Notes under the pieces: model-generated
Told to the model about the DNA's origin: nothing
What the model saw: only the letters and a program-made list of their open reading frames with translations
Databases searched by the model: none
Translations under genes and position numbers: made by a program
In this document: piece by piece, positions 8,497-16,971 of the stretch
Layout: every line of letters starts with the position of its first letter
How positions within the stretch are numbered: position 1 is the first letter of the stretch
From: Desulfobacter sp.
Lineage (GTDB): Bacteria > Desulfobacterota > Desulfobacteria > Desulfobacterales > Desulfobacteraceae
Direction of reading: 5' to 3'
NCBI GenBank assembly: GCA_028768545.1
Contig: CP054838.1
Span: 2,101,501 to 2,165,500, forward strand
DNA length: 64,000 bases

Positions 8497-9150
8497 ATGC
8501 CGCCATTTAGAATTTGTTATAAAACCATTGAAGTCGGTTCTATTGATATCCATGTCCGGACCCTTCGGGATATCATGCAATTCAGCGATATAGACAGGGT
8601 TGCTGAAAAGTTGGGGATTTCCTCTGCGGCATGGCCCATGTTTGGCGTTGTCTGGCCCTCCGGAGAAATACTTGCCAATTTTATGCTTGATTATAATGTA
8701 AAGGGAAAGCGGATATTGGAGGTGGGCTGCGGCATTGGTCTGGCCAGCCTGGTCCTGAACCATCGCCTGGCAGACATCTGGGCAACGGATTACCATCCTG
8801 AAGCAGGGTCATTTTTGGCTGAAAATGTGATACTCAACAAGGGGAAAAAAATTCCTTTTGTCCGTACGGGCTGGGCCGGGGATGAGAATGATTTGGGTCG
8901 GTTTGATCTCATTATTGGAAGTGACCTTTTGTATGAAAGGGATCATGTCGGGTTGTTGTCCGCCTTTATTGATGATCATGCAAAAAAACAATGTGCCGTT
9001 GTGATTGTGGATCCGGGGCGGGGGAATCATGCCTCTTTTAGCAAGCAAATGAAGGTCTTGGGATATTCCCATGCCCAGAGAAAACCTGCCAACAGTGAAT
9101 ACCTGGACAAACCCTTTAAAGGTCAGATACTTATGTATTCCCGGTCGTAA
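8497..9150 (+). CDS. Class I SAM-dependent methyltransferase, lysine-methyltransferase-like
   Basis: A 217-residue protein with the Rossmann methyltransferase motifs: RILEVGCGIGLASLVL (motif I, S-adenosylmethionine binding, near residue 72), ATDYHPEA (acidic end of strand 2) and FDLIIGSDLLYERDH (motif post-II, the D-L-L-Y form of the Methyltransf_16 or ETF-beta lysine methyltransferase group). An N-terminal AAWPMFGVVWPSGEILANFM segment containing WP-G-x-L-A is also typical of that group. Substrate is probably a protein lysine but is not shown by context. It precedes the DUF3524 glycosyltransferase gene by 225 bases. Confidence 0.7.
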   Translation: MPPFRICYKTIEVGSIDIHVRTLRDIMQFSDIDRVAEKLGISSAAWPMFGVVWPSGEILANFMLDYNVKGKRILEVGCGIGLASLVLNHRLADIWATDYHPEAGSFLAENVILNKGKKIPFVRTGWAGDENDLGRFDLIIGSDLLYERDHVGLLSAFIDDHAKKQCAVVIVDPGRGNHASFSKQMKVLGYSHAQRKPANSEYLDKPFKGQILMYSRS

Positions 9151-9375
9151 GCTTAAATTAACCAGACGGGCCTCGGTCAAGGGAGCCGGAATATAGACCA
9201 GGTCTTTTTGACACCTTGGTCATTGTATGGCAGATAATGACGGCCCAAAACTTGGGACTTACACATATTTATGATGCATTTTTAATCTAAAAAAATTTTC
9301 AGGGCTTGAACGGTGAGGTCTCGGGTTGAGCCTCTTTCCGGTTTGACGCACAGGATTGTTTGGAGGACATGTTTA

Positions 9376-10467
9376 GTGAAAGTTTTGTTTTTGGAACCGT
9401 TTTACGGGGGGTCCCACAAGGACGTGGCAAAGGGGTTTGCCCGGTTTTCCTCCCACGAGGTCTCGGTGATTACCCTGCCGCCAAGATTTTGGAAATGGCG
9501 GATGCGGGGAGCCGCCCTTTATTTTATCCGGGAAATCAAGGATCTTTCAGCCTATGATCTCATTTTTGCCACGGATATGATGGATCTGACTGATTTCAAA
9601 GGGCTGGCAGGGCCGGATTGTCCTCCCATAGCGCTTTATTTCCATGAGAATCAGCTTTCCTACCCGTTGGGACCCCATGAAAAAAGGGATTTTCATCTGG
9701 GGTTCACCAATATTGTCTCGGCCCTGGCCTGTGACGGTCTGTTTTTTAATTCCAGGTTTCATCTGGATGATTTTTTAACGGCGGCAAGGCAATTGATCAA
9801 GCAGATGCCTGATACAAGGCCATTGTGGATGATGGATGAACTTAAAGAAAAAGCCCAGGTGCTTTATCCGGGCTACCGGGTTAAGGGGGCCGGTCTGAAC
9901 CTGGGCCGCAATGACCAGACTCCCCCTCTGGTGATTTGGAACCATCGCTGGGAGTATGATAAAAATCCTGACCTGTTTTTCAAGGTGCTCGGACAATTAA
10001 AGTCCAAAGGGGTGAAATTTCAACTGGCCCTCATGGGCGAGCAGTACGAGATTATTCCCAAGGTCTTTGAGCAGGCTCAAAAAGACTTTCAGGCCGAGCT
10101 TCTGGTCTATGGGTTCCAGGCCGTGGAAGAAACATACTGGGACTGGCTTTCAAAGGGAACTGTGGTGGTGAGCACGGCCATTCAGGAAAATTTTGGGATC
10201 TCGGTAATGGAGGCGGTTGCCCATGGCTGTTTCCCACTGCTGCCCAACCGACTCTCCTATCTGGAACTTATCCCAAAAGATTTGAAAAAAGAGGTGATCT
10301 ATTCCTCTGAGTCAGGCCTTTTAAATCGCCTTGAACAGGTCCTTACCCTTTCTGAACAATATTTACCTGCCCGCAAGGTTTTATCCGAGCATGCCATTGG
10401 GTTTTCATGGGAAATATTGGCACGGCGCTGGGACATGATGTTGGAAAAGATTAGAAAGATTCCTTGA
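9376..10467 (+). CDS. DUF3524 glycosyltransferase, tRNA-queuosine alpha-mannosyltransferase-like
   Basis: A 363-residue GT-B fold enzyme. The N-terminal block KVLFLEPFYGGSHKDVAKGF, the LPPRFWKWRMRGAAL stretch and the FHENQLSYP motif are characteristic of DUF3524 (GTDC1/QTMAN), the family shown in animals to mannosylate queuosine in tRNA-Asp. The C-terminal half carries WNHRWEYDKNPD and the ENFGISVMEAVAHGCFPLLP donor-binding region with E-x7-E. Start chosen at GTG 9376 because TGGAGGA lies eight bases upstream; the frame is open 21 codons further but with no ribosome site. The tRNA substrate in bacteria is inferred. Confidence 0.8.
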   Translation: MKVLFLEPFYGGSHKDVAKGFARFSSHEVSVITLPPRFWKWRMRGAALYFIREIKDLSAYDLIFATDMMDLTDFKGLAGPDCPPIALYFHENQLSYPLGPHEKRDFHLGFTNIVSALACDGLFFNSRFHLDDFLTAARQLIKQMPDTRPLWMMDELKEKAQVLYPGYRVKGAGLNLGRNDQTPPLVIWNHRWEYDKNPDLFFKVLGQLKSKGVKFQLALMGEQYEIIPKVFEQAQKDFQAELLVYGFQAVEETYWDWLSKGTVVVSTAIQENFGISVMEAVAHGCFPLLPNRLSYLELIPKDLKKEVIYSSESGLLNRLEQVLTLSEQYLPARKVLSEHAIGFSWEILARRWDMMLEKIRKIP

Positions 10468-10495
10468 CAAATAAGGTGTTTAGATTTAAACTAAA
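10464..10495 (+). promoter_or_regulatory. Promoter with embedded palindrome for the hdr-mvh-fdh operon
   Basis: TTGACA at 10464-10469 is followed after 17 bases by TAAACT at 10487-10492. The -10 box lies inside the inverted repeat TTTAG-ATTTAAA-CTAAA (10479-10495). A near-identical palindrome lies in the acsD-fhs divergent region. About 220 bases separate it from the first ATG. Confidence 0.45.
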
Positions 10496-10635
10496 ATTTT
10501 TACCTAAATAAATATGATGGGTAAAAAATATTCTTTTACAGTGAAATTTGTGCAGGACAGCGATTGTTTTTAAAAAAAATTAAACCACTATGGAGATTTT
10601 TTCCCTGGACGTTTTAGGGGATATAAAATACTGAG

Positions 10636-10665
10636 CAGGCCGGCCGTATATATATTGCCGGCCTG
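10636..10665 (+). promoter_or_regulatory. Leader hairpin upstream of the hdr-mvh-fdh operon
   Basis: Perfect 9-bp inverted repeat CAGGCCGGC / GCCGGCCTG with a 12-base A/T-rich loop. It lies between the putative promoter and the ATG at 10713 and is not followed by a strong T-run, so it may be a weak terminator, attenuator or stabilising 5' structure. Confidence 0.45.
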
Positions 10666-10712
10666 TCCTGGTTTGAATCTGGTTTTTTGATTTAATTTTG
10701 GGGATAAAATAT

Positions 10713-11849
10713 ATGCAGCTTTCACAACAGCAAATTGATTATTGTATGGAGTGCGGTGTGTGCACGGGATCTTGCCCTGTTGCCATGGCATTGGAAGGCT
10801 TTTCCCCCAGGCAGATGATCAAGCGGGCCATGGCCGACCCCCATGGCAATATTCTGGAGAGCCCTGATCTTTGGGCCTGTCTCTCCTGTTCAAGGTGTTC
10901 GGACCGGTGTCCTGTGGAGATTGATTTCCCCGGGTTTATCCGACGCTTTCGCAGCCGTGCACGGGACCGGGGCAACTTGCCCAGACTCAGCCATCACGGC
11001 ATGTTCCAGACCATGACCCAGATCCAGGCGGCCCAGATTAAGAACAATCAGGGTGCGGTTGGAAAGAACAGGGTCGCCTGGGCCAGAGAATCGGGGAAAA
11101 TTTTAGAAACGGGCGATTATTTTTATTTTTCCGGGTGTATTGCCCAATATGATGTGGCCTTTCAATACCTGGATCTTGAAATGATAAACACGGCCAAGAA
11201 TAATTTAACTCTGCTCAATAAACTGGGTATTGAACCGGTTGTCTCTGAACAGGAGTGCTGCTGCGGCCATGATGCTTATTGGAACGGGGACGATGACATC
11301 GTTGAGATCCTGGCCAAAAAAAATATTGAGGCCATCCGTGCCTCGGGCGTGAAAACGGTGATTTTCGGATGCCCTGAAGGGTATTCCATGTTCCGGGAAG
11401 TCTATGCTGAAAAATTCGGCCCCCTGGAATTTGATCTGGTTCATATTACCGAATTCCTGGCCCGGCAGCTGCCAAAATTAGACCTTTGCTTTAAGGCAAA
11501 AACCCTTGACCGGGTTACCTTTCAGGATCCCTGCCGTCTGGGTCGGCGATCGGGTATTTACGAGGCGCCAAGAGAGTTGATACGCCAGGTGCAGGGGGTT
11601 GAACTGGCCGAGATGGAACATCATCGGGAAAATGCCATCTGCTGCGGCACCACCGGCTGGATGGAATGTTCGTCATGTTCCAAACTCATGCAGGTCCAGC
11701 GGCTTAAAGAAGCTCAGAACGCCGGGGCAAAGGCCATTGTAACGGCCTGTCCCAAGTGTCAGATTCATCTGACCTGTGCAACGAAAAATACAGACCATGA
11801 CGTTGAGATTATCGATCTTGCCTCTTTTTTAACAGATCATCTGGCATAA
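10713..11849 (+). CDS. HdrC-HdrB fusion (HdrD-like) heterodisulfide-reductase-type Fe-S protein
   Basis: A 378-residue soluble protein. Residues 11-21 (CMECGVCTGSC) and 56-66 (CLSCSRCSDRC) are two [4Fe-4S] motifs of the HdrC type. Two cysteine-rich CCG domains follow: the first with SGCIAQY, EQECCCGHDAYW and FGCPEGYSMF, the second with FQDPCRLGRRSG, NAICCGTTGWMEC and TACPKCQIHL. In methanogen HdrB the CCG domains hold noncubane [4Fe-4S] clusters that cleave the CoM-CoB disulfide; in sulfate reducers the substrate is another disulfide or thiol carrier. Start ATG at 10713 behind TTGGGGA, not the in-frame TTG 15 bases earlier. First gene of the operon that continues with hdrA 41 bases downstream. 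Confidence 0.85.
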   Translation: MQLSQQQIDYCMECGVCTGSCPVAMALEGFSPRQMIKRAMADPHGNILESPDLWACLSCSRCSDRCPVEIDFPGFIRRFRSRARDRGNLPRLSHHGMFQTMTQIQAAQIKNNQGAVGKNRVAWARESGKILETGDYFYFSGCIAQYDVAFQYLDLEMINTAKNNLTLLNKLGIEPVVSEQECCCGHDAYWNGDDDIVEILAKKNIEAIRASGVKTVIFGCPEGYSMFREVYAEKFGPLEFDLVHITEFLARQLPKLDLCFKAKTLDRVTFQDPCRLGRRSGIYEAPRELIRQVQGVELAEMEHHRENAICCGTTGWMECSSCSKLMQVQRLKEAQNAGAKAIVTACPKCQIHLTCATKNTDHDVEIIDLASFLTDHLA

Positions 11850-11890
11850 ACCTGAGGGGCAGGACATCTATATGAATCAGGAGTGAATGA

Positions 11891-14800
11891 ATGGGAAATA
11901 CAAAAAATATTCACGGGTCGGTAATGGTTGTGGGATCAGGGATTGCCGGAATGCAGGCCGCCCTTGATCTGGCAGATTCCGGATACCAGGTCCATCTGGT
12001 GGAAAAAAAGGCCTCCATTGGTGGGGTTATGGCCCAGCTGGACAAGACATTTCCAACCAATGACTGTGCCATGTGAGTGATCTCACCCAAACTGGTCGAG
12101 GTCGGCCGGCACCTGAACATCGAGCTTCACACCCTTTCAACGGTTCAATCCATTGAGGGTGAACAGGGCAATTTCCAGATTACCCTGAAACAGGCCCCCC
12201 GTTATGTGGACGTGGACAAATGTATTGCCTGCGGGGAGTGTACTCAAAAATGTCCGAGAAAAGTTGGGGATGAATTCAACGAAGGCCTGGTCAAGCGCAA
12301 GGCCATTTACGTGGATTATCCCCAGGCAGTTCCCTTGAAATATGCCATTGATCCTGAGTATTGTCTTAAGCTGCTCAAGGATAAATGCGGGACCTGTGCA
12401 AAGGTCTGTCCCACGGGCGCAGTCAATTACGAAGACACAGAAAAGATTTTGAATCTCAACGTGGGTTCTGTCATCCTGGCCCCGGGATTCAAGCCCTTTG
12501 ATCCTTCAGGGCTGGACAATTACCAGTACAATGCATTTGCCAATGTGGTCACCTCCATTGAATATGAGCGGATTCTTTCCGCAGGCGGCCCCACCGGCGG
12601 CCATATTGAATGTGCCCCGGACCAGCGGGCGCCCAAAAAAATTGCCTGGCTTCAATGCATCGGCTCCCGGGACCAGAATAAATGCGGCAATGGGTACTGC
12701 TCTTCTGTCTGCTGCATGTATGCGGTAAAAGAGGCTATGATGACAGCCGACCATGTGGACGGTGATTTCCAGGCCTCCATTTTTCTCATGGACATGAGAA
12801 CCTATGGCAAGGATTTTGAAAAATATTACGAGCGGGCCAAGGATGAAGGGGTGAGATTTGTCCGGTCCAGAATTCATACGGTGAACGAGAATTCGGATAA
12901 AACCCTGGACTGCACCTATGTGGCCGAAGAGGGCGTCAATGTTGTTGAAACCTTTGACATGGTGGTCTTGTCCATGGGCATGGAAACCCCCAAAGACCTG
13001 GCTGATCAGGTCAAGAAAATGGGCATTACCCTGGATTCCGACCGTTTTGTTGAAACCTCAAGTTTTGCCCCGGTATCCACAAATCGAGCGGGTATCTATG
13101 TGTGTGGCGCGCTTCAGGAACCCAAGGACATTCCTGTTTCCGTCATGGAAGCCTCTGCTGCGGCCTGCGATGCCGGCACCTGCCTGGCAAAGGCCAGGGG
13201 GAGTTTGACCCGGATTAAAACCTATCCCCAGGAAAAGGCGGTTGAAGCGCAAACGCCCCGCATCGGGGTCTTTGTCTGCAATTGCGGCACTAATATCGGC
13301 GGGGTGGTGGATGTCCCTTCTGTGGCAGCCTACGCCCGGACCCTTGACCATGTAACCTATGTGGAAGAAAATCTGTTTACCTGCTCCCAGGATACCCAGG
13401 ACAAGCTTAAACAGGTGGTCGAACAGCAAAACCTGAACCGGGTGGTCATTGCCGCCTGTACCCCGAGAACCCATGAAGCCCTTTTCCAGGAGACCCTCAA
13501 AGATGCGGGCCTGAACAAATATCTGGTGGAAATGGCCAATATACGCAACCAGTGTTCCTGGGTTCACTCCAAGGCGCCGGAACTTGCCACTCAAAAATCC
13601 AAGGACCTGGTGAGAATTGCCGTGGCCAAGGCTGCCCTGATGAAACCATTGACACAGCCTGAGGTGGGGGTGACCCAGAAAAGCCTTGTCATCGGCGGAG
13701 GGGTTGCTGGAATGACAGCGGCCCTGGGGCTGGCCGACCAGGGGTTTTATACCTATCTTCTTGAGCAGAAAGATGATCTGGGGGGCTATGCCCTGAACCT
13801 GGATCATACCTGGAGAGGAGAGCCCATCCGTGAAAATATCGAAAAGATGATGGATAGGGTTCGTTCCTACACGTCCATTGAGGTGCTGACCCGGGCCAGT
13901 ATTATCGAGACCAAAGGGTTTGTGGGAAATTTTGAGACCCGGGTTCAATCCTGCGGCCTTGATGGCGACACCGGCAAGGAGCGGGTTCTGGACCACGGGG
14001 CCGTGATTGTTGCCACGGGTGCGGTTGCGTCCACCCCGGATGAATATTTTTACAAAGAGGATGACCGGGTGCTCACCCATGTGGACCTGGACGCTGAACT
14101 GGAAAAGAATCCCGCCCGTCTGGAAGCTGCGTCTTCGGTTGTTTTCATCCAATGTGTCGGGTCCAGGGATCCCAGCCATCCCTATTGTTCAAAGGTCTGC
14201 TGCACCCATTCCATTAAAAAGGCGGTTCTGTTCAAAGACAAGAACCCTGACATGGATGTCTATATTCTGTACCGGGATATCAGGACCTATGGACAAAGGG
14301 AGCGGCTCTACAGGGAAGCCAGGGAAAAAGGAATTATTTTTATCCGGTATACCCTGGATGAAAAACCCGTGGTCGCCCCGGGCAGGGAGAGTCTTGCAAT
14401 CCGGGTAAAAGACCGGATTCTCGGCATGACCCTTTGTATTGAGGCTGATTTTCTGGTCCTGGCCTCAGCCATTGAGGCTAAAAACAATGAGGATCTTGCC
14501 CAAAAGTTCAAACTCACCCTGAATGACGATCAGTTTTTCATGGAAGCCCATGCCAAGCTTCGTCCGGTGGATTTTGCCACGGACGGGATATTTCTCTGCG
14601 GCACGGCCCATTATCCCAAACCCATTGAAGAGTGCATTTGTCAGGCCAAGGCCGCCGCCTCAAGGGCTACGGTGGTGCTGTCCAAAGATAGTGTGACCGT
14701 GGACGGGGTGGTTTCCCATGTCAATGAGGCCCTCTGCCGGGGCTGCGCTGCCTGTGAAGATGCCTGTGCCTTTGGGGCCATTGAAGTCTTTGAAAATGAA

Positions 14801-14941
14801 CACAAGGTAAAACTGGCAAGGGTCCAGCAGGCCCTGTGCAAGGGATGTGCGGCCTGTGCTTCTGCCTGCCCCACAGGCGCTGCTGGGGTGTATCACTATG
14901 ACAATGAGGTGCTGGCTATGGTTGAGGCAGCACTGGATTAA
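11891..14941 (+). CDS. hdrA: HdrA, full-length two-FAD-module form, selenoprotein (Sec at residue 62)
   Basis: A 1016-residue HdrA when the UGA at 12074-12076 is read as selenocysteine. The UGA falls in TNDCAM-U-VISPKL, exactly where HdrA homologues carry Cys, and both flanks are conserved. Order: GSGIAG FAD motif (about 17), Sec62, ferredoxin [11 protein letters not shown] (111-120), second cluster C158/C166/C169/C173, GSRD-x-C-C middle segment, [11 protein letters not shown] module, second FAD motif IGGGVAGM, and two C-terminal ferredoxins (about 949 and 983). HdrA is the flavin bifurcation subunit of Hdr complexes. Sec in HdrA is known from Methanococcus and deltaproteobacteria. A stem-loop follows the UGA. 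AGGAG site before the ATG. Confidence 0.93.
12092..12109 (+). promoter_or_regulatory. SECIS-like hairpin of hdrA
   Basis: Fifteen bases after the UGA (12074-12076) a 6-bp stem CTGGTC/GGCCGG (two G-U pairs) encloses the loop GAGGTC. The loop holds the GGTC sequence contacted by SelB in E. coli SECIS elements. Confidence 0.6.
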
Positions 14942-14966
14942 ACGTGTTTGAAATAAGGATGGCATA

Positions 14967-15383
14967 ATGAGTTTTGATCCTAAAATTATTACCTTTGCCT
15001 GTAATTGGTGCTCTTATTCCGCAGCAGACCTGGCCGGTGTGAGCCGGTTCCAGTATCCGCCCAATATGCGGATTATCCGGGTCATGTGTTCCGGGGGCAT
15101 TAACCCCAACTATATTCTCAAGGCCTTTGAAAAGGGGGCTGACGGGGTGCTGGTCTCGGGGTGACACATGGGGGACTGCCATTACCTGGACGGTAATGTA
15201 AAAGCGACCAAGACCTTTGAGATGACCAAACAATTGATGGCAGTTTTGGGCATTGATACGGACCGGATAAGGCTGGAATGGATTTCATCGGCCGAAGGCA
15301 ATAAATTTGCCGATGTGGCAAACCAGTTTACAAAAGAGATTGAACGTCTGGGGCCTGCAAATATAAAGGGCCAGGCGGCATAG
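14967..15383 (+). CDS. mvhD: MvhD-like electron-transfer subunit, selenoprotein (Sec at residue 66)
   Basis: A 138-residue MvhD when UGA 15162-15164 is read as Sec. It contains [15 protein letters not shown] (C12, C15), [10 protein letters not shown] and [17 protein letters not shown]; the Sec takes the place of the Cys in the conserved GCH-x-GDCHY motif. MvhD carries a [2Fe-2S] cluster and connects the hydrogenase or formate dehydrogenase to HdrA (known for methanogen MvhAGD-HdrABC). Twenty-five bases after hdrA, so the two are surely cotranscribed. AAGGA ribosome site. Sec-containing MvhD (VhuD) is known in Methanococcus. The downstream hairpin supports recoding. Confidence 0.92.
15180..15198 (+). 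promoter_or_regulatory. SECIS-like hairpin of mvhD copy 1
   Basis: Perfect 7-bp stem CATTACC/GGTAATG with loop TGGAC, starting 15 bases after the UGA at 15162-15164. The loop lacks GGTC. The matching hairpin in the second mvhD keeps pairing despite base changes at the foot of the stem. Confidence 0.7.
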
Positions 15384-15435
15384 ATACAAGAAAAACCGTG
15401 TGCTTATGAATGGCCCGCGGCTTGAGGAGGTTGAT

Positions 15436-16959
15436 TTGACAACTGATATACTTGTTCTTGGAGGCGGTATTGCCGGGATTCAGTCTTCCCTGGATTTGGC
15501 GGAAATGGGGTTCAAGGTCCACCTGGTGGAGCGGCTGCCCTCAATCGGGGGGAAAATGGCCCAGCTGGACAAGACCTTTCCCACCAACGATTGCGCCATC
15601 TGAATTCTCTCGCCTAAGATGCTGGATGTCGGTCGACATCCCAACATAGAGTTGATGGCCTATTGCGAACTTGAATCCCTTGCAGGAGAGGCCGGGGATT
15701 TTAAAGCCAAAATTTTAAAAAAGGCAAGGTACGTGGATGCGGACAAGTGCACGGGCTGCGGTGCTTGTGCCGAAGCCTGCCCCACCCCTGTGTTGGATCT
15801 TTACAATGAGGGCCATGCCCATCGAAAGGCGGTCTATTCCTGGTTTGCCCAGGGAATTCCCTCCACCCATGCCATTGATCCGGATCACTGCCGGGTGCTG
15901 ACCGGGAAGAAATGCGGGATCTGCGCTAAAAAATGCCAGGCCGGGGCCATTGACTTTGACCAGAAAGACCAGCGGGTTGAACTGAATGTGGGCGCGGTGG
16001 TGGTGGCCACAGGCTATGATATATTTGATCCTGATAAACTGCCTGAATACCGGTATAAAGCGCTTGATAATGTGATCACGGCCATGGAGTTTGAGCGGTT
16101 TTTGTCTGCTTCCGGCCCCACTGAAGGCCATATCTACAGACCCAGTGACCGGCGGATCAAGGCCCAGAAAGCGGCGGTCCTCAAAAAACACGCCAAATCA
16201 GCCAAAGGCCTTGCCCGGTTTGAGAAAAAATATGGGATGGATTCCCAGGCCTTTGTCCAAGGTCTGGAAGTCTCCCATGACCTGGCCAAGGATAAGGATA
16301 AATGGGCAGCCAAGGCCAAAAATCATGGCCGGCTGGCAGAGCAGCTCAAGATACTTGAAGAAAAGGTATCCAAAATTACGACTGCCAAAAAACTTGCCTT
16401 TATCCAATGTGTGGGCTCCAGGGACCTGCGGTTTTATCCTTTTTGTTCGGGGTATTGCTGCATGCATTCCATCAAAGAGGCCATCATTGCCCATGAGCAT
16501 GACAATGATACCCGGTCTGTGATTTTCGGCATGGATATCCGGGCAGTGGGCAAGGGGTTTGAAGAGTATAAGGTCCGGGGGGGCAAGGGATCAGAAATTA
16601 CATACAAGCGGTCCCGGGTGGCTGAGATTACCAAAGGTGACAACCAGTCCCCGGTACTGATCTACGAAGATACAACGGTACAAAAGGTGGTAAAACAAGA
16701 GTTTGACCTGGTGATTCTGGCCACGGCCTGTGCACCGGTTAAAAATGCACCTGAGGTGGCAAAGATCCTGGGTATTGATCTGGATCCCTATGGGTTTTTC
16801 AAGACCGATCCGGCCAATCCTCTGGATACCACAAGAGAGGGGGTTTTTGTCTGCGGCTGTGCCCACAGCCCCATGGACATTCCTGAATCCGTGGCCCAGG
16901 CAAGCTCTGCCGCTGCCAGGGCGGTCCAGACCGTGATCAAGGCCCAGAAGGCATCATAA
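15436..16959 (+). CDS. hdrA: HdrA N-terminal half (QmoA-like split form), selenoprotein (Sec at residue 56)
   Basis: A 507-residue protein homologous to the first half of the upstream HdrA. Start is TTG 15436: GAGGAGG at 15424-15430 stands five bases before it, whereas GTG 15400 and ATG 15406 lack a site. It has [10 protein letters not shown] (FAD), TNDCAI-U-ILSPKM with Sec from UGA 15601-15603, ferredoxin [11 protein letters not shown], a second cluster (CGICAKKC), then a Lys/Ala-rich insertion of roughly 80 residues (about 235-315) absent from the first HdrA, and QCVGSRD with CSGYCCMHS. It ends where the PRIGVFVC module would begin; that module is the next gene, 12 bases away. The pair therefore makes a two-piece HdrA. 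Confidence 0.9.
15624..15641 (+). promoter_or_regulatory. SECIS-like hairpin of the split hdrA
   Basis: Perfect 7-bp stem GGATGTC/GACATCC with a GGTC tetraloop, beginning 20 bases after the UGA at 15601-15603. The GGTC loop is the SelB-contact sequence in E. coli, though the spacing is longer than usual. Confidence 0.6.
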
Positions 16960-16971
16960 AGGGGGGATAAG

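Noticed and set aside
8303..8593. Open frame ahead of the methyltransferase
   Set aside because: Arg-rich sequence without family features, overlapping the real start at 8497 in another frame.
13058..14179. Long open frame on the minus strand inside hdrA
   Set aside because: It lies antisense to a strongly conserved protein and has no family resemblance or ribosome site; a composition shadow. The same applies to open frames antisense to acsB, cooS and the second HdrA.
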